Part shown: one piece after another, positions 9,383-17,589 of the stretch
Layout: each line of letters opens with the position of its first letter
How positions within the stretch are numbered: position 1 is the first letter of the stretch
Assembly (NCBI GenBank): GCA_029252625.1
Contig: JAQXBA010000030.1
Coordinates: 17,938-81,937 of the forward strand
Origin: Opitutia bacterium
GTDB lineage: Bacteria > Verrucomicrobiota > Verrucomicrobiia > Opitutales > Coraliomargaritaceae
DNA length: 64,000 nucleotides
Direction of reading: 5' to 3'
Notes under the pieces: model-generated
Seen by the model: the letters and a program-made list of their open reading frames with translations, nothing else
Database searches by the model: none
What the model was told of the DNA's origin: nothing
Translations under genes and position numbers: made by a program

Positions 9383-10845
9383 AAAAGATCCCCATCAAAC
9401 GTTGTGGATTACAATTCCTACCTGATAGCTCACGCGTACTGATTCGTCCTTTCATACCATCCTCCGATCAGCGAATCATCCAAATTATCGGCCGCGGGCT
9501 CGCCATGAGCGAAGACGAGGCCAAACATGAAGTCGCAACAGTCATGCGCGATTTCGCCTCCAGACATCTCGATATCGAGCGCCTACTCCTCGAAATCTTC
9601 AAACAGGTAGAGCCACACCTCTTCTCAGACAGGCCGCTCACACACACTCGTCAGTTGCTGATCGGTGCGTTATTTACCGGTGAGTATGCACTCGAATCTG
9701 CCGCGCTCTTCAACCCCTCTATTGTGCCACATCCTGACCAACAGGGACTCAAGCCAAATAGTGTGCGATTTATCATGAGCCTGCGCGCAACCGGCGAAGG
9801 ACACATCTCATCCATCGAATTCCGATCTGGCGTGATCGATGGCAAAGGCCAAATCGAAGCAGAGCCCGTGACGCGATTTGTCACCGCTCCAGAGATTCAT
9901 CCAAACCCGAGCTACAATCTCGATTCATTCATCATCAAACTCCACGAGATGGGCTTTGAAAACGAATACACCGCCGCGGTAATAGAGGCACTTGACGAAA
10001 CTTTCACACTCGAAGAACTGGATGATAGTCTGAGAAATTTCGCCCATCGCGCGCATATCGTCACCCGCGAAGAACAACGCACGCTCGAATGCATGCGCTG
10101 GCTGGCTGAATCAAATTATGAGCTCAGTTTTGAGCCGAAAATCGCCATGTCCGAACGGATCCTGTTCCCCGTATCCGCCAATGAGTCCAACGGAATTGAA
10201 GACGCTCGTTTTGTCAGGTTCGTCGATGACGATGGCACTGCCACCTACTACGCCACCTACACCGCCTACAACGGACGAGTGATCCTGCCACAACTGCTCG
10301 CAACCAGCGACTTCCTCAACTTCCGCGTTCTGACGCTCAACGGCAGTGCCGCCGAAAACAAGGGCATGGCACTCTTCCCCCGCCGGATCAACGGCCGCTA
10401 CGCGATGCTCTCTCGGCAAGACGACGAGAACCTGTTTCTCATGTATTCGGATAACCCGCACTACTGGAGCAACCCGAAGAAACTCATCGCACCGGCCTAT
10501 CCATGGGAAATGGTCAAACTGGGAAACTGCGGTTCACCGATCGAGACTGAAGCTGGCTGGCTCGTGCTGACGCACGGAGTCGGGGCGATGCGCCAATACT
10601 GCATCGGTGCCGTGCTGCTCGATCTCGAAGATCCTTTAAAGGTGATTGGCCGACTCTCTGCCCCACTCATCAGACCGGAAGGCAACGAACGCGAAGGCTA
10701 CGTGCCAAACGTCGTCTATACATGCGGAGCGATGCTACACAATAAAACGCTCATTCTACCTTACGCAATGAGCGATGTGGCGACCGCAGTCAGCACACTG
10801 AAAATAGACGACTTGCTGGCCGCACTGCTGGAAAGCGGCGCCTGA
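9379..10845 (+). CDS. GH130-type beta-mannoside phosphorylase/hydrolase
   Basis: A 488-aa soluble protein with a five-bladed beta-propeller type sequence. About 130 residues of helix precede the GALFTGEYALESAALFNPSIVPHPDQ and RFIMSLRATGEGHISSIEFRSGV blocks, followed by NGIEDARFVRF (the acidic motif of GH130), GMALFPRRINGRYAMLSRQD, NCGSPIETEAGWLVLTHGVG and EREGYVPNVVYTCGAM. GH130 enzymes phosphorolyse or hydrolyse beta-mannosides. The long N-terminal extension is typical of the subset that pairs with a GT4 fusion protein. It overlaps that gene by four bases, so production is probably coupled. It converges on oppD with only 18 bases between the stops. Substrate and direction in the cell (degradation or synthesis) cannot be read from sequence. 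Confidence 0.82.
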   Translation: MKKIPIKRCGLQFLPDSSRVLIRPFIPSSDQRIIQIIGRGLAMSEDEAKHEVATVMRDFASRHLDIERLLLEIFKQVEPHLFSDRPLTHTRQLLIGALFTGEYALESAALFNPSIVPHPDQQGLKPNSVRFIMSLRATGEGHISSIEFRSGVIDGKGQIEAEPVTRFVTAPEIHPNPSYNLDSFIIKLHEMGFENEYTAAVIEALDETFTLEELDDSLRNFAHRAHIVTREEQRTLECMRWLAESNYELSFEPKIAMSERILFPVSANESNGIEDARFVRFVDDDGTATYYATYTAYNGRVILPQLLATSDFLNFRVLTLNGSAAENKGMALFPRRINGRYAMLSRQDDENLFLMYSDNPHYWSNPKKLIAPAYPWEMVKLGNCGSPIETEAGWLVLTHGVGAMRQYCIGAVLLDLEDPLKVIGRLSAPLIRPEGNEREGYVPNVVYTCGAMLHNKTLILPYAMSDVATAVSTLKIDDLLAALLESGA

Positions 10846-10863
10846 AAAAGGTCCTTCGAGCCA

Positions 10864-11703
10864 TCAATCCAGTGCCATCTCTTTATCAATCGTGGTCAGG
10901 CGACGTTGTTTCGCACCGAGCTTCGGAATGCAGGCAATCAGTGCTTTGGTGTAGGGATGCTGCGGATTGTTCAGCACCTCTGCAACGGGACCCCGCTCGA
11001 CGATCTCGCCGCGAAACATCACGATCACCTCGTCGGCGAAGCCTTTGACGATGCCGAAGTTGTGCGTGATCAACACGATACTCATGCCTAGCTTTTCGCG
11101 TAGATCGCGCAGTAGATCCATGATCTGCGCTTGAATGGTCACATCCAACGCGGTGGTCGGCTCATCCGCCACCAACAGCTTCGGCTCGCAAGCCAGCGCC
11201 ATTGCAATCATTACGCGCTGTTGCATACCACCACTCATTTCATGAGGGTAAGCCTTGGTGCGTTGAGCCGCATCGCGAATGCCAACCAGCTCCAACAACT
11301 CCACCACACGCCCCTGCACATCGGTGATATCGGGACGGTGCAATTTGACTGCTTCCGCGATCTGATGGCCAACGGTAAAAACTGGGTTTAGTGAGGCTGA
11401 CGCCTCTTGAAAAATGTAAGCGATACCACTGCCACGAACGCCACGAATTGTTTCGCGATCCATCTCCAGCACATTCTTGCCTTCAAACAGAATTTCACCA
11501 CTGACGGTGCAGGTCGGCGCCTCTGGCAATAAGCGAGTGAGCGACATACAAGTGACACTCTTACCACTACCGCTCTCACCTAAAATTGCCACCGTCTTGC
11601 CGCCCGCGTAGATTGAAAAGTTGATCCCATGCACCACCTCATTGGATTCGCCCCGCGAATGAAAAGCGATCCGCAGATCAGAAACTTCAAGTAAATGACT
11701 CAT
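10864..11703 (-). CDS. oppD: Oligopeptide ABC transporter ATP-binding protein OppD/DppD type
   Basis: The second cytoplasmic ATPase of the peptide importer; 279 aa starting MSHLLEVSDLRIAFHSRGE at 11703. Motifs: Walker A LGESGSGKS (41-49), Q-loop QEASASLNPVF, signature MSGGMQQRVMIA, Walker B LLVADEPTTALD and His switch VLITHNFGIV. The tail [19 protein letters not shown] is the oligopeptide-type C-terminus. It usually precedes oppF; here its 3' end abuts the GH130 gene, and a decayed copy of that 3' end lies 4.1 kb to the left. It follows oppC by 52 bases on the same strand. Confidence 0.94.
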   Translation of the reverse strand: MSHLLEVSDLRIAFHSRGESNEVVHGINFSIYAGGKTVAILGESGSGKSVTCMSLTRLLPEAPTCTVSGEILFEGKNVLEMDRETIRGVRGSGIAYIFQEASASLNPVFTVGHQIAEAVKLHRPDITDVQGRVVELLELVGIRDAAQRTKAYPHEMSGGMQQRVMIAMALACEPKLLVADEPTTALDVTIQAQIMDLLRDLREKLGMSIVLITHNFGIVKGFADEVIVMFRGEIVERGPVAEVLNNPQHPYTKALIACIPKLGAKQRRLTTIDKEMALD

Positions 11704-11755
11704 ATTTTATCCTGGATTTATAATTTTCCCTGTGTCTCGGTTTTTGATAGTTTTC

Positions 11756-12808
11756 CTAGCGCGTTTTCATTTTTGGATCGACCACATCGCGCAATACATC
11801 CCCGAGCACGTTGTATGCAATCACTGTGACGAAGATTGCTAAGCCCGGCGTCAATAGCCACCAGAAGTTCAAATAAAACACCTTCACATCCTGCGCTTGC
11901 GAGAGCATCAGCCCCCAGGATGCCGAGGGTTCTTGAATGCCTAGTCCCAAAAATGACAGAGCCGCTTCACCTAAAATATAGCCGGGGATAGAGAGGGTCG
12001 CGGCCACCAACAGATAACTCACGAGGTTAGGCAAAATATGCTTTCGTAAAATCACCACTGGCGGCTGCCCCATACTTTCAGCGGCCATCACATATTGATT
12101 CTGCCGGAGAGAGAGCGTCATTCCCCGCAGCACTCGCGCGGTGCCAGCCCAACCGATTAAAGACAGAATCAGAATGATCACGAAAAACATCTGATCAGAA
12201 GCGAAGTGTGGCGCCAGCGCAGAGCGTAAAGCCAACAACAAATAGAGCCCCGGCATCGCCATCATAAATTCGACTAAGCGCATCGCTAGAAAATCCATTC
12301 GACCACCAAAGTAACCGCTCAAGCCACCGACCAAAAATCCCAATGTCGTAGTAATCGTAATGCCTAGGAGCCCAATGAACAGCGATACACGTGAACCGAA
12401 GATCAACCGCGAGAAGACATCACGACCAGTTGAATCACTACCGAGCAGATACACTCGACCGGCGTCATCTTGAATCGTAAACAAATGACGCTGCGTCTTA
12501 AACAGTCCTAAAAAACGATATTCAAAACCTTTAGCAAAGAAATGAATCGGGTACCCCTGCCCCACGACTTTTTCATACTTCGCCTCGGTCGGATCGACTA
12601 ATTCGTAGGCCTGCACTTGCAGGACACCATCCTGAAAAATCAACGCTGTGGGCGGATGGTACGTGCGCTCTAGGTCTTGTTGATTGGTCGCATACGGCGC
12701 GAAAAAATCTGCAAACACAGCAGCCGTATACAGAGCAATCAGGATCGCAGCAGACACTGCCCCCAAGGGACGTCGCAGCACTTCTCGAAATATATTGAAG
12801 ATGATCAT
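11756..12808 (-). CDS. oppC: Oligopeptide ABC transporter permease OppC
   Basis: Inner-membrane permease, 350 aa. After a first membrane helix (residues 18-36) comes a periplasmic stretch of about 100 residues ending in YLLGSDSTGRDVFSRLIFGSRVSL, the OppC/DppC signature. The binding-protein-dependent transport domain follows with five further helices and the EAA-type loop AAESMGQPPVVILRKHILPNLV, which docks on the ATPases. It starts one base after the oppB stop and so is tightly coupled to it. The periplasmic insertion is longer than in E. coli OppC (302 aa) but common in Gram-negative relatives such as YejE. Confidence 0.94.
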   Translation of the reverse strand: MIIFNIFREVLRRPLGAVSAAILIALYTAAVFADFFAPYATNQQDLERTYHPPTALIFQDGVLQVQAYELVDPTEAKYEKVVGQGYPIHFFAKGFEYRFLGLFKTQRHLFTIQDDAGRVYLLGSDSTGRDVFSRLIFGSRVSLFIGLLGITITTTLGFLVGGLSGYFGGRMDFLAMRLVEFMMAMPGLYLLLALRSALAPHFASDQMFFVIILILSLIGWAGTARVLRGMTLSLRQNQYVMAAESMGQPPVVILRKHILPNLVSYLLVAATLSIPGYILGEAALSFLGLGIQEPSASWGLMLSQAQDVKVFYLNFWWLLTPGLAIFVTVIAYNVLGDVLRDVVDPKMKTR

Positions 12809-12809
12809 T

Positions 12810-13784
12810 CTACTTTGTCTTCTCCAATCGGATACGCGGATCTGACCACGCTAATAAAATGTCTGCCAACAGGTTTCCCAGCACCAGCATCGAGCACCCC
12901 ATCATCACCGAAGCCAATACCACAAACTGGTCTTCTCGGAGAATCGATTGATACATCAACTGACCAATCCCAGGATACTGCAGTACAATCTCAACCATCA
13001 GCGCACCACTCAATAGCCCCGAGAATGCGAAACCAAAGGAACTCACCAGTGGATTGATCGCATTTCGCAGGGTGTGCTTAAATATCACCGCAAATTCACT
13101 TAAGCCCTTCGCCCGCGCAGTCGTCACGTACTCCGCGCGCATCGTATCGAGGAAATTAGCCCGCATAATTCGCATGATACTCGCGATCGAACCAATCCCG
13201 AGTGCCAAGGTCGGTAAGATTAAGTGATACGCACGGTCGCCGACTTTTCCAAACCAGTTTAAATAATCATACTCAATCGAAGTGGCACCTCCCAACGGGA
13301 ACCACCCGGTTTGCGCGGCAACAAAGACAAACAACAACGCAAGAAAGAATTCAGGGATCGAAAGCGCCGCATACGCCAACGCCGAAGCGATACGATCAAA
13401 AATCGAATCCTTATAAACCGCAGCTAAGACACCGAGCGGAATCGCAATGCCCCACGCGAAGACAAATGCACTCACAGACAGCAGGAAGGTCGCCCACAGG
13501 CGTTGTCCGATCAGATCGACAACTGGCATTTTATAAGCCCACGAATGCCCGAGATTCCCTTGCGCAACATTGCCCAACCATTTCCAATATTGCACATACC
13601 ACGGACGATCTAATCCAAACTCGATTTCAATCGCTTGGATTAACTCTGCTGGCACATCGCGTTGCGCTTTGACTGGCGTCAGAAAATCTCCGGGTGCGAG
13701 ACTCATTAAAATAAACACCAGCATCGTAATTCCTAGGAGCAAAGGAATCAGCGAGAGCAATCGTCTGAAAATAAATGCGCTCAT
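12810..13784 (-). CDS. oppB: Oligopeptide ABC transporter permease OppB
   Basis: Inner-membrane permease, 324 aa from the ATG at 13784 (MSAFIFRRLLSLIPLLLGITM), which overlaps the oppA stop as ATGA. A start 25 codons upstream is in frame but would lie inside oppA and add non-family sequence. It has six hydrophobic helices. The sequence FILMSLAPGDFLTP follows the first helix as in OppB/DppB, and the EAA loop reads TTARAKGLSEFAVIFKHTLRNAINPLVS. FGLDRPWYVQYWKWLGNVAQGNLGHS is the expected periplasmic segment. It pairs with OppC to form the channel for peptides of variable length. Confidence 0.94.
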   Translation of the reverse strand: MSAFIFRRLLSLIPLLLGITMLVFILMSLAPGDFLTPVKAQRDVPAELIQAIEIEFGLDRPWYVQYWKWLGNVAQGNLGHSWAYKMPVVDLIGQRLWATFLLSVSAFVFAWGIAIPLGVLAAVYKDSIFDRIASALAYAALSIPEFFLALLFVFVAAQTGWFPLGGATSIEYDYLNWFGKVGDRAYHLILPTLALGIGSIASIMRIMRANFLDTMRAEYVTTARAKGLSEFAVIFKHTLRNAINPLVSSFGFAFSGLLSGALMVEIVLQYPGIGQLMYQSILREDQFVVLASVMMGCSMLVLGNLLADILLAWSDPRIRLEKTK

Positions 13785-15628
13785 GGATTCGGCTCCGCCC
13801 ACAGTGATTCTTGGTTCCAAGTCACCCCACCGAGCGGAGTGGGATCCACATTCTGCCATCGATTACGATAGCCGACAAAGTCCTTCGGGCTGACTAGAAA
13901 GATCAGCGGCTGTTGCTCAGCTAGAATTTCCTGCACTTCGAAAAAATACTTCTTACGCACCTCAACATCAGTATGCCGGCCAATTTCAAGCATCAGCGCA
14001 TCAATCCGAGCCTCCCACTCCGTCGCAGGCTCAAGCTGCTGCGGGTACCATTGATGTAAGCGACCACCACTCATCAATATATCTTTACCCGCATAAGGGT
14101 CTGGCGCACCACCGCCGAGGCCCAGCATACAGGCTTCATAAGTAAATGAATCTGATGTCTTGTTAATGATCGTATTAAAATCTAAGAACTGCAGTTCGAC
14201 GTCGATACCAAGCGCTGCCATGTTCTCCTTAAACACCGTGGCCATTTCGACACGAAGTCCACTACTCGAGTTCGTCATCAATGAAAACTCGATTGCATTG
14301 CCAAGCGGATCTTTCAACTGACCCGCTTCTAAAGTGAATCCCATCTGCGCAAACAACTCCCGTGAGGTCTCCGGCGAGTAAGGGTATTTTCGAATTGCAT
14401 CGTTATACCACAATTTGCGTTTAGGCGATACGTAGCCATGCAAAATATCGGCGCGATTAAAATACACTCCACGAACAATACCTTCGCGATTAATGCCATG
14501 CGAAACCGCTTGGCGGAAACGCTGATCTGAAAACCACTTGAACTTATACGGCGCCACGTACGCAACGCCCTCGGCATCCTGCCCAGGATTTAAATTAAAC
14601 CAAATAAAGTTCGTCTGACTCGAAGGCCCCATATCGAGCACAGTATAATCGAAGCGTTCCTCTCCCCGCTTCACCCAAGCCACATTATCAGGCCCGATTG
14701 ATTCAAAATCCGTCAAGCCCTGTGCAAAGGCAACATTACTACTATTCTGATCCTGCACGATCTTAGTAATCACCCGCGCCACATAAGGCAGTCGCTCTCC
14801 CATTGTATTTACCTTCCAATAATTTGGGTTCTTCGCAAATACGATGCGTTCTCCAGGGCGATATGATTCGAGCACAAACATGTTTAGACCCACAATTTTC
14901 CATGGCTCATTGATGGCCGTTTCCACACTCCACTGATCCATTAAAGTGCCATCGTCAAAAGACACTTGTAGCACATGCTTGGGCAAAATCTCCTCACCAC
15001 CACCAAATAATAAAAAAGGCGCATACACTTCTGGAGTCGTGAAGCGTACCGTATAATCGTCTAATTTTTCAACCAGAGGCTCTTGTCCATTAATAAGCTG
15101 TCCAAAAGTAGAGCGCGAACTGTAGCGGTATTTCACACGACCGTTTTCATCTAGCACGGGCTCACCGGAGAGAACATCCAGCTGTTTCGCGAAAAAACAG
15201 CCCCAAGTAAACAGGACATCATCTGCGGTAAACGGCTGGCCATCGCTCCAATGAATTCCACGCCGCAAATGAAAGGTATACTGAAGATTGTCTGCCGAGA
15301 TCTCCCATGACTTGGCAAGATTCGGGATCACATCACCAGTATTAGGATCCAGCGTGATTAACCCTTCCAAAATACGCCCAATCACTGCCGATCCTGCCAT
15401 TGTCTCATTAACCAGAGGGTTGACCGTCGCCAAATCACCCGCAAGCGTTTCGACAATATTTGAGTCAAACTCCCCAGATGGAAAATCTACCACCAAGGCA
15501 TCTACGGGAATCGGAGCCACGACACCGGTCGATAGTCGCTGCTGCTCGGAGCCACATCCCGACAGAATCACGGACGCAGCCAGCAGCTGTAACCGGGGTG
15601 CAAATATGTCGCTGAGATAGAGTGCCAT
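13781..15628 (-). CDS. oppA: Oligopeptide-binding lipoprotein (SBP family 5), OppA-like
   Basis: The solute-binding protein that captures peptides outside the cytoplasmic membrane; 615 aa. The N-terminus MALYLSDIFAPRLQLLAASVILSGCGS is a lipoprotein signal with the lipobox LSGC, so Cys25 is lipidated. Family 5 hallmarks follow: the NPLVNETMAGSAVIGRILEGLITLDPNTGDVIPNLAKSWEIS region, TFHLRRGIHWSDGQPFTADDVLFTW and FRQAVSHGINREGI. It is the first gene of the leftward operon oppA-B-C-D. The 132-base gap to divergent lexA holds the lexA operator and a 17-base palindrome nearer oppA. Peptide import is the best guess; other family 5 ligands such as nickel or sugars cannot be excluded. Confidence 0.92.
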   Translation of the reverse strand: MALYLSDIFAPRLQLLAASVILSGCGSEQQRLSTGVVAPIPVDALVVDFPSGEFDSNIVETLAGDLATVNPLVNETMAGSAVIGRILEGLITLDPNTGDVIPNLAKSWEISADNLQYTFHLRRGIHWSDGQPFTADDVLFTWGCFFAKQLDVLSGEPVLDENGRVKYRYSSRSTFGQLINGQEPLVEKLDDYTVRFTTPEVYAPFLLFGGGEEILPKHVLQVSFDDGTLMDQWSVETAINEPWKIVGLNMFVLESYRPGERIVFAKNPNYWKVNTMGERLPYVARVITKIVQDQNSSNVAFAQGLTDFESIGPDNVAWVKRGEERFDYTVLDMGPSSQTNFIWFNLNPGQDAEGVAYVAPYKFKWFSDQRFRQAVSHGINREGIVRGVYFNRADILHGYVSPKRKLWYNDAIRKYPYSPETSRELFAQMGFTLEAGQLKDPLGNAIEFSLMTNSSSGLRVEMATVFKENMAALGIDVELQFLDFNTIINKTSDSFTYEACMLGLGGGAPDPYAGKDILMSGGRLHQWYPQQLEPATEWEARIDALMLEIGRHTDVEVRKKYFFEVQEILAEQQPLIFLVSPKDFVGYRNRWQNVDPTPLGGVTWNQESLWAEPNP

Positions 15629-15701
15629 GTAAAAGTCTTACCAAAGCGCACTCCTTGGTTTGTTCAACGCTTTTTCTAAGTGATTCAAACGCCCAAGCCA
15701 G

Positions 15702-15718
15702 ATCCTTTGACAAAGGAT
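15702..15718. promoter_or_regulatory. 17-base perfect palindrome in the oppA-lexA gap
   Basis: ATCCTTTG (15702-15709), one central A, and CAAAGGAT (15711-15718) are exact complements. It lies 73 bases upstream of the oppA ATG and just 3 bases before the lexA -35 hexamer. Read toward oppA it may be part of the oppA promoter region. A dimeric regulator of oppA is the simplest explanation; no candidate is visible nearby. Confidence 0.5.
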
Positions 15719-15721
15719 GAC

Positions 15722-15758
15722 TTGACAATGCTCAACTGTTCACCTAAACAAGTGAACA
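15722..15758 (+). promoter_or_regulatory. lexA promoter with LexA operator
   Basis: TTGACA (15722-15727) is a perfect -35, and after exactly 17 bases TAAACA (15745-15750) is the -10. Over the -10 lies a perfect dyad: TGTTCAC (15737-15743) and GTGAACA (15752-15758) with an 8-base spacer, i.e. TGTTC/GAACA arms 12 bases apart, ending two bases before the lexA ATG. This fits autoregulation. A widely spaced TGTTC/GAACA arrangement is, as I recall, the type reported for Verrucomicrobia LexA; the exact published spacing should be checked. Confidence 0.82.
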
Positions 15759-15760
15759 CT

Positions 15761-16402
15761 ATGAAAGATCTCACCACTCGACAGCAAGAAATCCTCACTT
15801 TTATCGAGCATTACGAATGGCGCAACGGCTTCTGGCCGAGTATTCGTGATATCCAAGAGCAGTTCGGCTTTGCCAGCACAAATGCTGTGATGGGCCATCT
15901 TCGTGCACTTGAGAAAAAGGAAATGATTGAGCGCATCCCGGGTCAGGCACGGACCTTTCGCATCAACCGACCAGATGCACCCGAAAAACCCGAAATCCCA
16001 GAAGACGCTACCGAAGTGGTCGACATTCCTGTCATGGGTGACATTGCCGCTGGCTATCCCGACCGTGTGGAACCCGCAGGTGAGATTGGTCGCTTACAAG
16101 TCGACATTCAGAGCGCAGGCTTTTCCAGCCGCCGTCGTAGCTTCGCCCTCCAAGTCCGAGGCGAAAGTATGGTCGATGCTGAGATTTATGATGGAGACAT
16201 GGTCATCATTGAGCCGCGCGACGCCTATGATGGCGACATCGTCGCGGCACTCATCGATGGCGAAACAACGCTCAAGCGCTACATCCAAAAAGGCAGCGAA
16301 CCTCCCTACCTCAAAGCAGAAAATAAATTTTACCCCGAGCTTTACCCAGTCACTGAACTCTGTGTACAAGGCGTCGCCAAAGCAGTCGTCCGCAGCTTAT
16401 AA
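15761..16402 (+). CDS. lexA: SOS repressor LexA
   Basis: DNA-damage repressor that cleaves itself when stimulated by RecA filaments. From the ATG at 15761 it is 213 aa. The N-terminal winged helix reads LTTRQQEILTFIEHYEWRNG and IRDIQEQFGFASTNAVMGHLRALEKK. The cleavage site is Ala97-Gly98 (DIAAGYP), and the catalytic pair is Ser136 (GESM) and Lys172 (TTLKRY), all intact. Longer in-frame starts upstream would run through the promoter and operator and can be discarded. It is divergent from oppA. The nearest rightward-reading sequence after it is a 345-base stretch without a recognisable gene. Confidence 0.97.
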   Translation: MKDLTTRQQEILTFIEHYEWRNGFWPSIRDIQEQFGFASTNAVMGHLRALEKKEMIERIPGQARTFRINRPDAPEKPEIPEDATEVVDIPVMGDIAAGYPDRVEPAGEIGRLQVDIQSAGFSSRRRSFALQVRGESMVDAEIYDGDMVIIEPRDAYDGDIVAALIDGETTLKRYIQKGSEPPYLKAENKFYPELYPVTELCVQGVAKAVVRSL

Positions 16403-16747
16403 ATTAATGTGTATCCTGACATAGCGAACCCAGTGTTTGCCAGTTAAGGCCATATTACTCAAACGACAAAAAACCACTACACGCTTAGTTGTCCCTATGC
16501 GTTTTTATCACGGTTAGCCGAACAGCAGACACTGACAGCTAAATCGAGAGGTGAACAACTGCATTACATTACGCGGAAACAAGTGGTTCTACCAAGCGAT
16601 AGCGATTGCAACGAAGGTTTGCCGTAGGTTGTGCAGCAATTCGCTTACGTCGTGATTATCCAGAAACGACATAAACCGTCGCGAGGACCATTCCTAAGTA
16701 AGCATGCGTATTATGCCTCGTGGACGCAAGCGATCAGCGGCACAGCG
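16403..16747. other. Gene-free stretch with a copy of a dispersed repeat
   Basis: No convincing reading frame lies between lexA and the GT2 gene. Bases 16612-16640 match 62708-62736 in 23 of 29 positions, and a further copy of the same segment is at 36230-36268, so this is the most decayed member of a dispersed intergenic family. No terminator with a clear T-run was found for lexA. Confidence 0.5.
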
Positions 16748-17497
16748 CTAATACAAATTCGCCTTCAGCCGTTTGCGGATACGCAATAATCCAGCGATCA
16801 TTCCCCATGCATCGCGGAGCGGCTTAACCCTACCTCCCGGCATTTCCCGCCATGGTATACGCAACTCTTCGATCCGACTACCCTGCGCCTCTAGCGCAAC
16901 CAGTAACTCAACATCAAACACAAAGCCCCGCTCCACCAACTGCGTCGATAGCGCACGATACGCCGCCGCAGGAATTACTTTTGCACCACACTGCGTATCC
17001 TCAAATTCAATACCCACCAAGCCACGCACCAATTTAGTAAACATACGGAAACACAGCAATCGCTGCCATGGACGCTGAACCGGCGTATCCACTGCGTTAT
17101 GACGAACACCAACAACACCGACATTAGGGTCACACTGGCATGCATGCCTAAGTAAACGAAGGGTTGACGGAGCATCCACGGCACCATCAGCGTCGACAAA
17201 GGCCAACAAGTCGGCATCGGGACATGCAGACCACGCTTGATAAATCGCACCGCCCTTTCTCGAACGCTCGGCAAACAGCATCACTTCGACATCCGCATAG
17301 ACGACCGAAAGGCACTCTACCAAGGCTGTGATCTTAGCCTGCTCCAGCTTGGATGAACCATCATCCGCCACGATCCAACGCACCGTCAAATCGGATTTTG
17401 ACAGCGCCTGCGCCAACTTCGGGCCAAACAACTCCAACCGTTTACAATCGTTCCAAACTGGAGTTACCAATACAATCTGTTTTTCTGATAAAGGCAC
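16748..17497 (-). CDS. Family 2 glycosyltransferase (GT-A fold)
   Basis: A cytoplasmic glycosyltransferase of about 249 aa from a GTG at 17497; a TTG at 17539 gives 263 aa, and neither has a clear ribosome binding site. Features: the N-terminal strand QIVLVTPVWND (donor binding), VADDGSS, RKGGAIYQAW and the metal-binding LLAFVDADGAVDAPST, followed by EFEDTQCGAKVIPAAAYRAL and RGFVFDVELLVALEAQG. These are typical of dolichyl-phosphate mannose synthase-like GT2 enzymes, but the C-terminus has no membrane anchor. It is divergent from the Agl23 gene, so the pair may act on a lipid-linked or surface sugar. The exact donor is unknown. Confidence 0.83.
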   Translation of the reverse strand: MPLSEKQIVLVTPVWNDCKRLELFGPKLAQALSKSDLTVRWIVADDGSSKLEQAKITALVECLSVVYADVEVMLFAERSRKGGAIYQAWSACPDADLLAFVDADGAVDAPSTLRLLRHACQCDPNVGVVGVRHNAVDTPVQRPWQRLLCFRMFTKLVRGLVGIEFEDTQCGAKVIPAAAYRALSTQLVERGFVFDVELLVALEAQGSRIEELRIPWREMPGGRVKPLRDAWGMIAGLLRIRKRLKANLY

Positions 17498-17589
17498 AGT
17501 TAATAAATAATAATGGCTACAGAATGAACACAACGCCAAAGCAAGATTGCAGACGGCAAATAAATCGCTTCATATAGATTCATTTCACA

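Noticed and set aside
7100..10845. Mobile element carrying the GT4-GH130 cassette
   Set aside because: No integrase, transposase or terminal inverted repeat was found; only the oppD tail repeats flank it.
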